DNA of 64,000 nt, taken from the NCBI GenBank assembly GCA_009801085.1, contig VNWV01000002.1, forward strand, positions 248,001-312,000, written 5' to 3'. Source of the DNA: Lasiodiplodia sp. COLG20. Taxonomy: Eukaryota > Ascomycota > Dothideomycetes > Botryosphaeriales > Botryosphaeriaceae. The notes below the pieces were generated by a model. It had not been told where the DNA came from, ran no database searches, and saw only the letters and a list, made by a program, of their open reading frames with translations. Shown piece by piece: positions 53,040 to 64,000 of this stretch. Both the position numbers and the translations under genes were made by a program. How positions within the stretch are numbered: position 1 is the first letter of the stretch; each line of letters begins with the position of its first letter.

Positions 53040-55763
53040 TCAAAGCCCCCTCCACCAAAACGTCTTCTCCACCCTAAACTCTCCCCTCAGCGGCGTACTC
53101 GCGCTGCTATCCCCAACCAAAACATCATACACGCCCTCCTCAACCACCCACGCGTCCCGCAACTCGTCCCAGAAAGCCGCCGCGTACTTCTTCTGCAACT
53201 CAACCTTCACCTCCGCCGCCTCGCCCGGCTTCAGCACATCCGTCTTCGCGAAGCCCTTCAGCTCCTTCGGCGGGCGGCCGATGGACGGCGCGCGCGGGCT
53301 GACGTAGACCTGGACGACCTGCCTGCCGGGCACGGCGCCGGTGTTGCGGACAGATGCGTTGACGGTGATGGTGGCGTTCTCGTCCTTGCCGGCCTCGCTG
53401 ACGTCGACACTGCCGTCGAACTCAAACGCCGTGTACGACAACCCATGCCCAAACGGAAACAACACCTCCCGCCCGACCTTCTCGTAGAACCGGTACCCGA
53501 CGTACACATCCTCGCCGTACAACGCGCGGCCGCGCTCGGACCGGAAGTTCAGAAACGCCGGGTTATCCTCGTTGCGCCGCGGGAAGCTGAGCGGCAGCTT
53601 CGCGGAGGGATTGGCGCCGTCGGAGCCGAAGAGGATGTCGGCGATGGCGTTGCCCGTCTCGTTGCCGCCGTACCAGGCGTGCAGCAGCGCGGGCACAGAG
53701 TCGATCCACGACGTCATGTCGACGGGGGTGCCGGACTGCATGACGACGGCGGTGCCGGTGGGGTTGGCGGCGGCGACGGCGGCGATGAGGGCGTTGGTGT
53801 GGCCGGGGAGGGACATGTGGCGGCGGTCGTAGCCTTCGGATTCCCAGTCGCCCTGTGCGCGGAGGGGTGTTAGCCGCGGGGTGGGTGGGAGGAGGAAGAA
53901 GACTTACGTTTAATCCGGCGATGATGACGACCTGATCCACCTCCCTCGCCAGCCGGACCGCGCGGTCGATCTCGTCCTGCGGCTCGGTGACCTTCGTGCC
54001 GCCGACGCGGACGCCGCCGCCCGCCATGACCGTCGCGCCGGGCGTCTTCATGTTGCTCGTCGTGCTCGAGCCGAACTGCAGGTAGACGTCGTACGTCTTG
54101 CCCGGCTCGAGCCGCATCGTCCCCTTCTCCTCGACGGTGCCGGACCCGAAGAACGTGTCCCCCTGCCGCTGGTTCTCCGTGTTGTCCACCACCAGCACGC
54201 CGCCCACGAACAACCGCGCCGTCCCGCACACGCTCACGCCGAACACGTACTCGTCCCCGTCCTCGACCGTCAGCGTGCCCTCCAGATCCATCCAGAACGT
54301 GTCGCTCGTGATGGCTGGGTGCTTGTAGTCCGACAACAGGATGTCCGACGCCTCGACGCGCACCTCGTCGACGGCCTGCCTCCCCGCCTCCGTCGGCGGC
54401 TCCGTGAAGAACTTGGCGACGAGTCCCTGCTTCCCGTCCTTCGTCTTCGTCAGGTGGCTCAGCACGGGGAGGCTGCGGTAGCCCTCGGCGCCCAGCGCGT
54501 ACTTGACGTCCGCCTTCTGCGCGCGGATGCCGTCGTACGGCGTGACGGTGTAGTACGGCCTGAGGTTCGCAGACCCGCCGCCCGCGTAGGCTGCGATCTT
54601 CGCGTTGGGCCCGATGACGGCGAGGGATTTGTCTTTCTTGAAGGGGAGGATGTTGCCGTCGTTCTTCATCAGCACGATGGAATCGCGGGCGACGCGGCGG
54701 AGGGCGGCGGACGTCTCGGGCGAGTCGATGGATTTCTCTGGCGCGTTTTCTGGGATTTTGAGAGGGTCGACGGCGTTGACGAGGCCGAGGACCTTGCGGA
54801 CGCGCTCGTCGATGGTTTCGTCCGAGACTTTGCGCACGCTGTGGGCGATCAGCGTCTGCTTGCCGCGCACGCGGGGCGGGCCCGGCATCTCCAGGTCCAG
54901 CCCGGCGTTGACCGAGTCGGCGGAGGTGTAGGTACCGAACCTGTGCGGGCGTTGTCGAGCGGTAAGCCAGCCAGCCAAACAATAGATATGTGAGTTGAGG
55001 ATGGGTTGTCAATACCAGTCGCTCATAACCAACCCATCAAACCCCCACTCATCCCGCAGCACCCCCTGCAGTATCTCCCGATTATCACTCATATGCACCC
55101 CATTGACGCGGTTATACGCCGTCATATACGCCAGCGGCCTTGCATCCCTCTGCGCGATCTGGAACGGCATGAGGTATATCTCCCTCAGCGCGCGCTGCGT
55201 CACGATCGAATCAACCGCCTGCCTCTCGTGCTCTTGATCATTACACACGAAATGCTTGATCGTCGCCGCCACCCCCGTGCTCTGGATCCCCTGCACCGTC
55301 GCCGCGCTCATCGCGCCCGCTAGGTACGGATCCTCGCTGAACGACTCGAAGCCGCGGCCGCCCAATGGCGACCGCTGCATGTTCGTGGTGGGCCCGAGGA
55401 TCACGTGCGCGCCTTTCGCGATGGCTTCCTTGCCCATTAGAGCGCCGCCGGAGCGGATGAGCGACGTGTCCCAGGTTGCGGCCAGCGCGGTGCCGCACGG
55501 GAAGCAAGCGGCGGGGACGCCGTTGAAGAAGCGGGTGCCGCGCACGCCGTTGGGCCCGTCGGAGGTGCGGATGGAGGGGATGCCTAGGCGGGGGATGGGC
55601 TTGGTGTGCCAGAAGTCGATGCCTGGGGGGTGTTAGTGGGTGGTTTTGAAGTAGAATGGAAAGGAGATAAGCAGATGTTGTTGTGGTACGTACCGGACAG
55701 GAGCTCGACCTTCTCGTTCAAGTCGAGCTTGGAGAGGGCGTCTTCAATGTCTATTGGAGCCAT
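53040..55763 (-). CDS. GH3 beta-glucosidase with PA14-like insert, no signal peptide
   Basis: Four exons (55763-55694, 55622-55016, 54940-53908, 53852-53040) give 840 residues; introns are 71, 75 and 55 nt. It hydrolyses beta-linked glucose from oligosaccharides or glucosides. The GH3 TIM-barrel has [34 protein letters not shown] split over neighbouring motifs, [12 protein letters not shown], and the nucleophile Asp in VMSDW at about residue 225, whose Trp codon is split by intron 2. The alpha/beta sandwich starts [17 protein letters not shown]14-like domain lies in the middle ([20 protein letters not shown]). The acid/base Glu region is [10 protein letters not shown], formed across intron 3. 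The fibronectin-III-like end is [22 protein letters not shown]. The lack of a signal peptide suggests an intracellular enzyme, as for several fungal GH3-PA14 proteins. Confidence 0.94.
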
Positions 55764-56668
55764 GATGGAGGGGTTTGTTTTCTTTTTTCTTTCAATTCTT
55801 CAACTAGGGAAAGCAGAATTGGATCCCGCGCAGCAGGATGTTGTGAGGAATGAGTGAACAATCTCTCTGCCTTGAGAGACATCTTTAGGCGGACGAGCTG
55901 GCATCTTTGTAGTCGTCGCGGAGCCGCGTGTAAACAAAGCACGTGCGGGAGCGAGCAGCAAATCTCGTGCTCCATCCCTGCGCAGCAACGGACCCAGGCG
56001 CCCCGTAGCCACCTGGGTACGGGTCATTGTCGGGAGAACGCATGACGTGTGGTGGGGGTGTTGCAATTCGACGCTCTCGTTGGAGAGGGCGGTGACGATA
56101 AGCGGGCAATCACAGGAATCACGGCCCTTGATCCCGCAAATTCTCCGGTGATGAGCCGCGGATCGATGCCGGCTGCCGATCGCTGCACCGTAAACTTGGA
56201 ATCTCTTGGTGGAAACACCTCCATACAAATCACTCAGTTCTCGTTGTTGTATGTGCTACTGCATACGTGGCCGCGTGTCTCATGACCATTCGTCTTCCGG
56301 AGCGATGGAGATGCAAGACGGGCGAAACTATGTTGGTTGGAGTTTGTACCGTTTCCGGCATGCGGCAACGCAATCTGTGTGGGTCGTCAGCTCTGGAACA
56401 CGAACATCACCAGCGAGGTTTTGCCGTCATCTTCACAATCGCATCCACCTACCTTACTCGAAACTCTATTTCTTTAGGTCACGAGCTATCCTTTTTGGAA
56501 TGGCCGCTTCTGGCCACCAACGAATCTTTCATTTGAAGACATCGCAACGTGGTAAGGCAGCATCGTCGGAAACCGACTCATACGGTAGGTAAATCATAAA
56601 ATGCTATCAAGTAGGCAGACTCGCCGTTTGAATCACACTACTGGTTAGATGCATGAACTACGTACAAT
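55764..56668. other. Spacer between GH3 gene and acyltransferase
   Basis: About 0.9 kb with no supported gene. It contains one copy of a dispersed repeat (see 56497-56556). Confidence 0.45.
56497..56556. repeat. Dispersed repeat, copy 1
   Basis: GGCCGCTTCT and TTGAAGACATCGCAA with the DNA between them resemble 59160-59216, in the same orientation. Probably debris of one transposon family. Confidence 0.6.
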
Positions 56669-58261
56669 CTATGCTACAGAAGGGTCGAAGAACCGCCAGA
56701 CCGGCTTGCTGAGGGTAAGATTGACATCTATAGCCGAAGCACTACTATGCCGCGCCGACGACACATCCGTGCCGTTTGGAGCTGCTGCTTGCTGGGAGCA
56801 TTGCTGCTGCTCCTCCTCCTCAGTCGCCAAAAAGAAGGCCAGGCCGTCCAAAAGCGTTATCTGCGTGAACGGCGGCGCCACCAAAGCCGGACGAATCGGA
56901 ACGCCGTGCGCATCGACATCGAAGTCCCCGCTGCCGTACACGCCGAACTTGGGCCCTTGGGTGACGATGAAACTCCCCAGCCCGCTCACCCACGCAGGCT
57001 TGACCCGGCGCTTGTCCGGCTGCGCTGCGACCCAGCGCAGATCCTGGGCCACTTCCTGCGGCACGACCGAGCGGGTCAGGTCGTGGATGGTCTGGGCGAT
57101 TTTCCACAGCGGCCCGTTGGCGAGCACGTCGTGCGGCAGTGCCGTGTAGGTCGCGAAGGCGGCGTTGGGGAAGTAGCGGGGCGGGAGGTTGAGCCGGTCC
57201 GGGTGGCGGAGGTTGATGGATGTGAGGAAGCCGCGGGGTATGTCGTCGGATGATGATGGTGGTAGCCCTTGGGATTGGCGCAGCCGCAGACGCGCTTGGT
57301 ACACGCGCTGGAAGATGTGCGCTGAGAGCGCGTCGAAGGTCGACACCCACCCGCGTCCGGACGGGTCCGTTGCTGAGCGTTTGAGCGTCGCCAGATCGCT
57401 GCTGGAAAAGCGCAGTACGCGGCCGACGACTGGGGGCTGGGAAGAAGAAGCTGGAGATGTTACGTGGGCGGTCATGGCTTCGGTGCCTGCGGTTTTCCCG
57501 CCGTGGTTGGGGGCTAAAGTGAAGAATCTGGGCTGGAAGTTGGCCATCTTCTGGCGCTCTTCTGGCGTCATGTCCGAAAGGTACGATCGAATGTGTGGTG
57601 GGTGAGCAAGCCTGGCGACAGTGGCTTCGGCCGTCGCTTCAGCAGCACGGAGCCCACGATAGAGCTCAGCTAAATCGCGTACAAGCTGGAAGAAGCCCTC
57701 ACCATCGCACACGATGTGATGAATCGACACGCCGAGCGTGACAGAGCCACACGCGAACCGCGTGTGCTGGATAGAAAAGATGGGGTTCCGGCAAACAGCT
57801 TCTAGGCTAAGAACAAACGGTGGTACGAGTGCGTTGCCGCAATCCGGGAGCGCGGGCATCGTAATGCGGCCCGTACTCGCGTCCACCGACTCGTCCAGTC
57901 GTGCGCTACACCGCGCTTCGAGGAGCTCGATTCCGCTATCCAAGTGCGCGATCTCAGGCGTTCCGTCCGAGGGATTGAACTGAAGACGTCCTGCCAGGTG
58001 CGGATAATAGTCGAGAAGCAGAGCCATCGCCCGTGCCAAGCGGTCGACGGCGATGAGCTTGCTACCATTCGCATCCACCATGGAACTTGAGCCAGGCTGC
58101 TTGTAGACGCAGACCACCGTGGTTGGGACGAGCGGCGGGACCAACTGATCGATTGGGCCCAGCATCACTGGCGAATCGAGTGCCGCAATTGATGCCTGGT
58201 GCGCTCGTTGTACAGTGCGCCTCGCCAGAACCTCAACCGTGGTTGCAGCATTGGCGGACAT
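56669..58261 (-). CDS. BAHD-type acyltransferase (PF02458 family)
   Basis: One exon; the first in-frame ATG at 58261 gives 530 residues. The family transfers acyl groups from CoA thioesters to alcohols or amines, often in secondary metabolism. The HxxxD active site is in SIHHIVCDGEGF near residue 180. Flanking blocks fit the family: LDSPVMLGPIDQLVPPLVPT at the start, LLLDYYPHLAGRLQF, and FDALSAHIFQRVYQAR in the middle. The structural motif DFGWG near the C-terminus is replaced by GSGDFDVDAHG, a departure also found in some fungal members. A Glu/Gln-rich loop (EEEEQQQCSQQ) and a Ser-rich segment lie near the end. No biosynthetic cluster partner is adjacent except the GH3 gene, so the acceptor is unknown. 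Confidence 0.88.
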   Translation of the reverse strand: MSANAATTVEVLARRTVQRAHQASIAALDSPVMLGPIDQLVPPLVPTTVVCVYKQPGSSSMVDANGSKLIAVDRLARAMALLLDYYPHLAGRLQFNPSDGTPEIAHLDSGIELLEARCSARLDESVDASTGRITMPALPDCGNALVPPFVLSLEAVCRNPIFSIQHTRFACGSVTLGVSIHHIVCDGEGFFQLVRDLAELYRGLRAAEATAEATVARLAHPPHIRSYLSDMTPEERQKMANFQPRFFTLAPNHGGKTAGTEAMTAHVTSPASSSQPPVVGRVLRFSSSDLATLKRSATDPSGRGWVSTFDALSAHIFQRVYQARLRLRQSQGLPPSSSDDIPRGFLTSINLRHPDRLNLPPRYFPNAAFATYTALPHDVLANGPLWKIAQTIHDLTRSVVPQEVAQDLRWVAAQPDKRRVKPAWVSGLGSFIVTQGPKFGVYGSGDFDVDAHGVPIRPALVAPPFTQITLLDGLAFFLATEEEEQQQCSQQAAAPNGTDVSSARHSSASAIDVNLTLSKPVWRFFDPSVA

Positions 58262-60200
58262 GGTGTTGAGAGCGTTGGAAGATGGGCCGGTGAATGTGGA
58301 GGTGGGTGCTTGATTGTAGCGTGTGACCAACGCAGGCAAGACCAAGGCTTTAAAGCCACCAGTAGCCTCTTAGTTTCGGGTTAGAGCAATAATTGTATGA
58401 TTCATAGCTTGTACCACCGAACTTGCTGAGTCTGGAACCGTGCATCGGCGTTAGACTGCATCATGGTTACTCAGCATCGGCGACTCGGATAACCTGTGCC
58501 TCACATATTAATGCCCCATTAGCTCGCGCGAAGTAAGACCCGAACGTTAGCCTTCTCCTGCGTTTGGTACTTGAGCATGTAGTGCTCTCGGCAAACCTGT
58601 CCATCCAAAATAATTCTTCACAGTAGCCAAGATCCCCTTCGGACGAAACAATATTTTTCGCAGAGGCAAAGCTCCATTTAAGATCACGAATTAGAGTGGC
58701 TTGCTTCTCTTACCTATTAATTACTGGCTGTAATAAGTTTATTAGTGGCGATTGGAGATAATCATGAAACGCGTATGGATTGCTGGCCGTGAGCGAGAGG
58801 GAGGGTCGCCTGGGGGCGAGTCCTGATCTTCTGCTAGTGACTAAGCTATCTACGCGCTATCTATAACACACCCCTCTCACCGGCTCGCTGCTGGAAGCCT
58901 GTGATCCTTGATGTGGGTATTAAGCCTGTCTTGCCTTGCCTGCGCCGCTTCGTGAGAAGCGCTTTACCGTGCCTGGCTGCTGCGTCGTGAGTCGCTTGTA
59001 TTTCTTGCTTGTTAGATGAGCCTAAAGTCGCCTGTTCGTGTTATTGCTGGTCGTTTAGAACGAATATATGTCACTATCTAAGTTATTCTTTACCTGGTAT
59101 TTGCGCTCGCATTCGAGTGCCTCTGCAATTACTTGCTAAATCCAAAGCTAACTTTTTCCAAAGGCCGCTTCTCGCCGCCGAAGATTACTCATGCTTGAAG
59201 ACATCGCAATGTGCAGATGGAGTGTTTACCAGGCAACATGGTGAGGAAGCGGTGCATGCTACCGTTATAGTCCAGACAGAATTAACGAATCACGATATCA
59301 TACCGAAGCGCAATAGTACCTACCACTACATGTGACATTTCTGACAGATTCTGCAGATAATCGCGATACTATGCCTATAGATCATTTCCACGTAAAACTC
59401 CTAGAGAAAAGACTTATTTTGTACTATTACTATAGGTTCATTTGGCTGTCCAGTGATGTTGACACGTCTACTAATTTGCATTGTCCAATATCACGGACAT
59501 GGTATACTATTCGACCATTCCAGAACGAATCCTTATTCAGACTCACTCCAGTACTTCCTTTACCCTCAGTAGTTATGAGGGCCTACTTGGCGTGGAGTAG
59601 TTGGTAAGGGCAAGATTCTTACATTCAAGGCGCTCAAGGTGCTTTATCTGCGAGCAAATTAGGTGGTATTATCGGCGATTATGGCTCGAGCATCCATTTT
59701 AGTGGAAACTTCCACATTATTAAACATCGTCGACGGCGACTTGACGAGGCAACTTTAGGTCTGTGTGTGTGCCTGTAGGCTGTAATTGGCTGCCCTCTCT
59801 AGAGAGTAAAACCTCTGCAATCAAGGCCTACCGAAACATTGTTCCCATCGATCTATTTCCCTTTAGCAGGAATACTATATTTTTATCGACTTCTAATCAT
59901 CCATGTGCCGACGTGCCTCATATTCATCATATTTACAAGGGTTCTCCCCCAGTACAAAGATCAATCTATACACCCTGCCTTCCAGCTCGCCACAGTATTG
60001 CAAACTTCGGCCTATACAGATCAACAGTAATATTTCTCTGCAGGCCTTTTTTTTATTCGAAATAACATACAGCCGGTCTGTAAAGCTGATATCGGTACTG
60101 CCATTCAACCAACCATGGACCTCTCGATCTTCCTGGACATCTCCATGAAACCCCAATTCCTGAACACTTTCCCTGGATAACCCGAATCCTTTAGTGATCT
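58262..60200. other. Intergenic, no gene accepted
   Basis: About 1.9 kb of short ORFs with repeat debris. The 58800-59640 part includes the second copy of the dispersed repeat. Confidence 0.5.
59160..59216. repeat. Dispersed repeat, copy 2
   Basis: Shares GGCCGCTTCT, CGAA..ATT..CAT and TTGAAGACATCGCAA.GTG with 56497-56556. Confidence 0.6.
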
Positions 60201-62561
60201 TCAGTCTAGGTCGTCCATCATGAGGTTCCTATACGAGTAGAAGTTCCTGAAACCGAAGAAGTCGAAGTTGTTCCTGCCGCTTGTGAGGTTCTCGTCGGAA
60301 GGACTTAGTTCATTTTGCGGTGATTCCTTGTAAGACGGTTCAAACACTTCGGTAAATTCAGAGTCGCAATCGGGGCATATCATGCCATGCTTGTCTCGAT
60401 ACCATTCGCTCTCGCACTCGTGGCAGAAAACCATTTCTCTAAAGGCTGGGGATTCGTGAGTGTTTACCGCAGATCTGGTTAATAGGGACTCCCAGCCAAT
60501 ATCTGGTGTATCTGGAATTGAGGTCTTCTTAGAGGGGTCCTCTTCCGGAGAGGGGAGCTCTGCCAATGAATCGCAGTCTGCTAACCCGTCATCCTGCGAA
60601 ATTGATTCTTCCAAACTCTGCTGGGCCTGGCGCGACTGATTCTCTCCTGCTTCAACGTCGTCTTCGCCATACTCAGCCCTCGGAATGGCAAATAGAGCGA
60701 ATTGCTCAAGGTGCTTGGAGACGTGGCTCTTCATGTTTTTGACGGGCTGTTCTCGAAAACAAAGGTTGCAAATACCTTCGCTCGAGCTGACTGGACGCCT
60801 GAACATGTTCATCGCGGCTGAGTTTGCAGGGTCCCTAAGGACTATATCATGTTCTCGTTGCATGTGGTCCTTGAAATCCCACAAATCACTGTGCGCCGAA
60901 TGTGCCTCTGAGTTGCAGAAATACTCAACGCGATGCATCTGCATTTCGTGCTGGAACCAGGTATCTCGAGTCTCAAACATATGGCCTCCGAGCTTACATT
61001 CAGGGAATGTACAGACATATGGCTGGAGATCGGACAGCACGTGCTTCCTTGAAGAGGTCAGTTACTCGTACAAAGCAAAACTCAATCCAAGCAGAAGAAT
61101 CCATCACTATTCCATCAGGCATCAGAAGTTTCTATGTGCGTAATATGGATTATGGCCATACCCATCTATCTTGACAAATATGTCATGAATGGGTGCATCG
61201 ACATTGTTGCCATCAATGAAGGGGAGACTTTTCTTTTTTCGTGTTCACTAAGTAAAGTTCTGCACTTACTTCCAAGCCCTGTCTGATTTGATACATGTTG
61301 TCAAAACGCAAAACGTGCATTCAAACATAGTTTTGCTCGTTCCTTTAAAGTCTTTGGGTCTTGGTGGTACTTCTACAAGCGTTTCCTGAGTAGTCTGACT
61401 GGCAGCAATTGATGTTTTGGAAATTGATTCTGCTTCTGATGGGGGAGAGAGAAAGCTCGGCTGAGGTGGTTGTTCTTCGTCGCGGACGAAAGTCGTTGCT
61501 TTTGACCTAAGAGTCAGGGGCTTGCTATCCAGTTGACTTGCGGTTTCATGATGAATCTGAGCTGTGGATGGTTTGTCTTCTGTTTTCAATGGTTCCTGCT
61601 TGATTTCAATCTGAGACACTGTTGGAGTCGAAGAGATACCTGGCTCAATTCGGAATTCTTTCGGGCGAAGTAACTCTTGGTGTTCTCGGCGATATAGAAG
61701 GAGCTGTCGTCTGCGAGTGATGTGGCTTGCAATACGTTTTGCCACTTCGATGTTGAGGAGGGGGAACTTGTCCCTGACATGCATGAAATCAAACGGTCCA
61801 CTGGAGCTGGTTTGCGAATGGGCAGTTTGTACAGACTCCTGATGGTGAGCTTGATAGCTTTCAAAAGCTGGGCCAGTTCAGTATCCGGCGGTAGCAATCC
61901 GGAAGTATCATCTGGTTCCTTGGATCCAGCCTTGTTCGATTCAAAATCCGGTACGTAATCGGATTCAGATGACGACTCCCACAAAGAATCATATCCCTCG
62001 CCGGATGGCTCATTCTTCAAGGGCGATAAGCCAACGGAATCTTGGTCGGAGTCTGATTCTGAAAAGTCCTCGAAAGGTTTCCGTTCGCCAGCGACAATTT
62101 GACGTGCTGAATATAAGGTGTCTCAGTATGTAGGAGTTTAGAAAAGTATTTGGGATGCGCTATCGTACCGCTTTCAACCTGCGTATGTTAGCGTTTGCCA
62201 GTTGCTTTTCTTGTGCAATTTATTTGGGATGCTCACATGTCTCTGAAGAGTATCTATCATGCTTATGACCTACAAGAATTGCCCTCATGCATCAGTCGGC
62301 ATACTAAAAGGCGGGGCCGGAGATGCATACTTGGTCTTTGTAAAAAGTTGCTTCTCTGAGGCGGTAATCGAGAGACAGTTTGTAGGTTCGACCAGAGTGA
62401 CTGGCGCCCAGGTTTCCGCTCCATATTTCGTACTTGTCAAGTTCATCCAGGAAGGCAAGCTGTACGCTTTCCGGGCACTGTTCTGAGTCTGTCGCAGCCT
62501 TGTGTAGACGTTGGAATGTCTGAATACAGAGCGCATGGCTCTGCGAGATCAGTTGCGTCAT
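60201..62561 (-). pseudogene. AcuF-type C2H2 zinc-finger protein with an internal frameshift
   Basis: Exons on the minus strand: 62561-62331, 62269-62237, 62178-62169 (only 10 nt), 62106-61270, 61047-60201. Joins are in frame except inside exon 4. The fungal family is known from the block RAWKKHVLSDLQPYVCTF followed by FETRDTWFQHEMQMHR and a C-terminal NMKSHVSKHLEQFALFAIPR; these C2H2-like repeats are intact, and a CHECESEWYRD..CPDCDSEF pair follows. Earlier, one frame gives TIRSLYKLPIRKPAPVDR and the next frame gives PFDFMHVRDKFPLLNIEVAK and TRRRQLLLYRREH. Family members have about ten residues between these two blocks, so a deletion with loss of frame near 61796 is the simplest reading. The start ATG fits N-terminal family residues (QSHALCIQTFQRLHKA). 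The product is probably truncated. It is divergent from the DUF7580-like gene, 270 nt away. Confidence 0.72.
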
Positions 62562-62831
62562 CAAGTTGGTTGAGACACACGATTAGCTCCCAGAGAGCAG
62601 GAGATCAATGCAAGAACAGATAGTTGTAGAGGTGGAGTTGTCTCTAAAGCTGCTGAAGCCACGGAAGAGGTGATATTATTCTGACCGCGTGATGCAGCAC
62701 GAATTTGTAAGCACCCCCGCCTTTCGCTTATGGCTCAGCCGCCCAAGGCTGAGATCCATCTACTTTGGCAGCTCTGAGCACGACCAAGAGTCTCCCGGCG
62801 GATTCCATCGCAAAAGTGACGGGGACAAGAG
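62562..62831. promoter_or_regulatory. Divergent promoter between the AcuF-type and DUF7580-like genes
   Basis: 270 nt between two opposed starts. A shared regulatory region is likely; no specific site found. Confidence 0.4.
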
Positions 62832-63783
62832 ATGGAGGTCGCCGGCCTCGCTTTAGGCGCCGTGCCGCTGCTCCTCGCGGCTCTTGACCAGTATTCTCAA
62901 GGCGTAAGGTGGCTGACGCATTGCTAAGAACGAGGCTGACTTTTCTGTTAGTTCGATGCATTGCGTAGTATGGCTAAATACCGTTTGACCTTCAGCGAAA
63001 TCGTGGTCAGTTTCCGAACGAGCGTGTCCATTTATACCTACGACTGTGTGGACCTGCTATGCCAGCGCCTCATGCTGTCAGACGAACAATATCGCAAACT
63101 TACGAAAGGCACGGATGATTGGGAGGATTCTGTGGTCGAGAAGTTGGAATATGCACTTGGGAAGCCGACGTGTGACCTCTACAGGCAGCTGCTGCGCCAT
63201 CTCAACCGCAAAATGAGCATGCTGCATAGAAGGTTGGAGCTTGATGAAGATGGGAATGTGAGCAAAACCCCCCTGAGCTTTGCCAACGTGACTGATCATA
63301 CCGTAGGTTCCATTCATCAAGGATGGAATTGTAGATGAGAAGGAGTGCAATAACTTTTTCCGAGGGCGGAAACGGATCAAAGGCCTTGCTTTGGCTTCGC
63401 GAATAGAGAAGTATAAAAAGTTGGTTGCTGAAATCGAAGCCGATATCAACAAGATTCACGAACTCACCACAAGGGCCATGGTAGCTGAAGATCGTCGCCG
63501 CCCGCAGAAAACAAAGGAAATCCCACAAGATTGGCTCGACATGCGGCAGAATACGTCGGCTCTATTCATCAACTTAAACTCTGCATGGCCCAATAACTGC
63601 TCCGCTCCGCACACTCACCATGCCCAACTTCTTGTGGGATTTCCTGGGGCAGAAAAGAATGCAGAAGGAACTTCTGAATTCCGACTTTCATTCTCCTTAC
63701 AGGACCACCAGCAAGCCAACGGCTTACCATGGGAGCATCGTACTGCGACATTGTTCTCTGAAATGCAGCCGTAAGTGCCATTA

Positions 63784-63826
<43 letters not shown>

Positions 63827-64000
63827 CGATGAGTTTTGCAGGCTGCTAATACTCCAATAAGAATATTATGTACAACCAAACCTGTAGGGAGACGGAAAGC
63901 GGTGACCTTTACCGTGGATGATTCGGCGCAGGAGAAAAAGCAATGCTCATCGAAGACATGGATACCCAACTTTTGTGCCGCTCTTACCGCCTCCACTGCA
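62832..64000 (+). CDS. DUF7580-like fungal protein (3' end outside window)
   Basis: Exons 62832-62903, 62952-63257, 63307-63770 and 63862->64000 join in frame (introns 48, 49 and 91 nt; donors GTAAGG, GTGAGC, GTAAGT). The start MEVAGLALGAVPLLLAALDQYSQG is the hallmark of a large fungal family with a hydrophobic N-terminal helix, frequent near HET, NLR and AcuF-type genes and suspected of roles in cell-death signalling. Helical regions follow (QRLMLSDEQYRKLTKG, LYRQLLRHLNRKMSMLHRRL, ASRIEKYKKLVAEIEADINK). The LFINLNSAWPNNCSAPHTHH block and KAVTFTVDDSA near the edge are also family-like. The last intron contains 41 A in a row; the AG at 63860-63861 is the acceptor that preserves phase. Open to the window end. 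Confidence 0.85.
63785..63825. repeat. Homopolymer A(41) inside an intron
   Basis: Forty-one A bases lie between donor 63771 and branch region GCTGCTAATAC of the last visible intron of the DUF7580-like gene. Length is uncertain because such tracts sequence poorly. Confidence 0.85.

Noticed and set aside
52941..53873. 310-codon plus-strand ORF
   Set aside because: Antisense to the last exons of the beta-glucosidase.
1..64000. tRNA, rRNA or CRISPR features
   Set aside because: No cloverleaf B-box, rRNA core or regular spacer array noticed by eye; CRISPR is not expected in a fungus. A tRNA scan was not possible.

Overview
The window is nuclear DNA from a filamentous ascomycete (Pezizomycotina). 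The reasons are short introns of about 47-300 nt with GT..AG ends and CTAAC/CTGAC-like branch points, heterokaryon-incompatibility (HET) proteins, a NACHT/NLR-type gene with a fungal Goodbye-like N-terminus, AcuF-type C2H2 and DUF7580-like proteins, and an AT-rich island with the dinucleotide signature of repeat-induced point mutation (RIP). A Dothideomycete is plausible but I cannot fix the class from sequence alone.

Layout. 1-2172: 3' part of a CCCH zinc-finger protein rich in Trp motifs. 3500-7130: decayed accessory genes, namely a hydrolase-like fragment, a Gln-rich fragment and an AAA ATPase with an in-frame stop. 7487-9239: a cytochrome P450 with five exons, one intron being GC-AG. 10213-12474: HET protein. 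12789-16091: two tandem copies of a small, unrecognised gene encoding a one-helix membrane or secreted protein, followed by a MITE-like inverted-repeat element (16660-17091). 17542-18862: D-2-hydroxyacid dehydrogenase. 20716-25346: LCAT-like hydrolase and F-box protein. 26449-29016: second HET protein. 29580-30260: small hydrophilic protein.

31433-38385 is a compact block of conserved housekeeping genes: ATG27 (autophagy), SAP18 and PRP18 (divergent from one another across 351 bp), and DML1/misato. After a 2.9 kb gap come an extensin-like cell-wall protein (41309-42781), then a graveyard of self/non-self recognition genes: an NLR pseudogene (44460-46696), an antisense broken ORF of unknown function and a broken HET C-terminal fragment (47631-48501). 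Next is a 282-nt stretch with no CpA or TpG at all (49173-49454). The remainder holds a Cys-rich secreted protein (50848-52015), a four-exon GH3 beta-glucosidase with a PA14-like insert (53040-55763), a BAHD-type acyltransferase (56669-58261), and a divergent pair of accessory genes: an AcuF-type C2H2 protein carrying a frameshift, and a DUF7580-like protein that runs off the 3' edge.

The main themes are a conserved core (31-38 kb) set among accessory recognition genes in several states of decay, a RIP-like mutation footprint, and two recently duplicated small genes not matching any family I know. Exon boundaries were worked out by hand from splice signals and reading-frame continuity; every multi-exon model presented as intact closes in frame. 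No database search was possible, so family names rest on recognised motifs.
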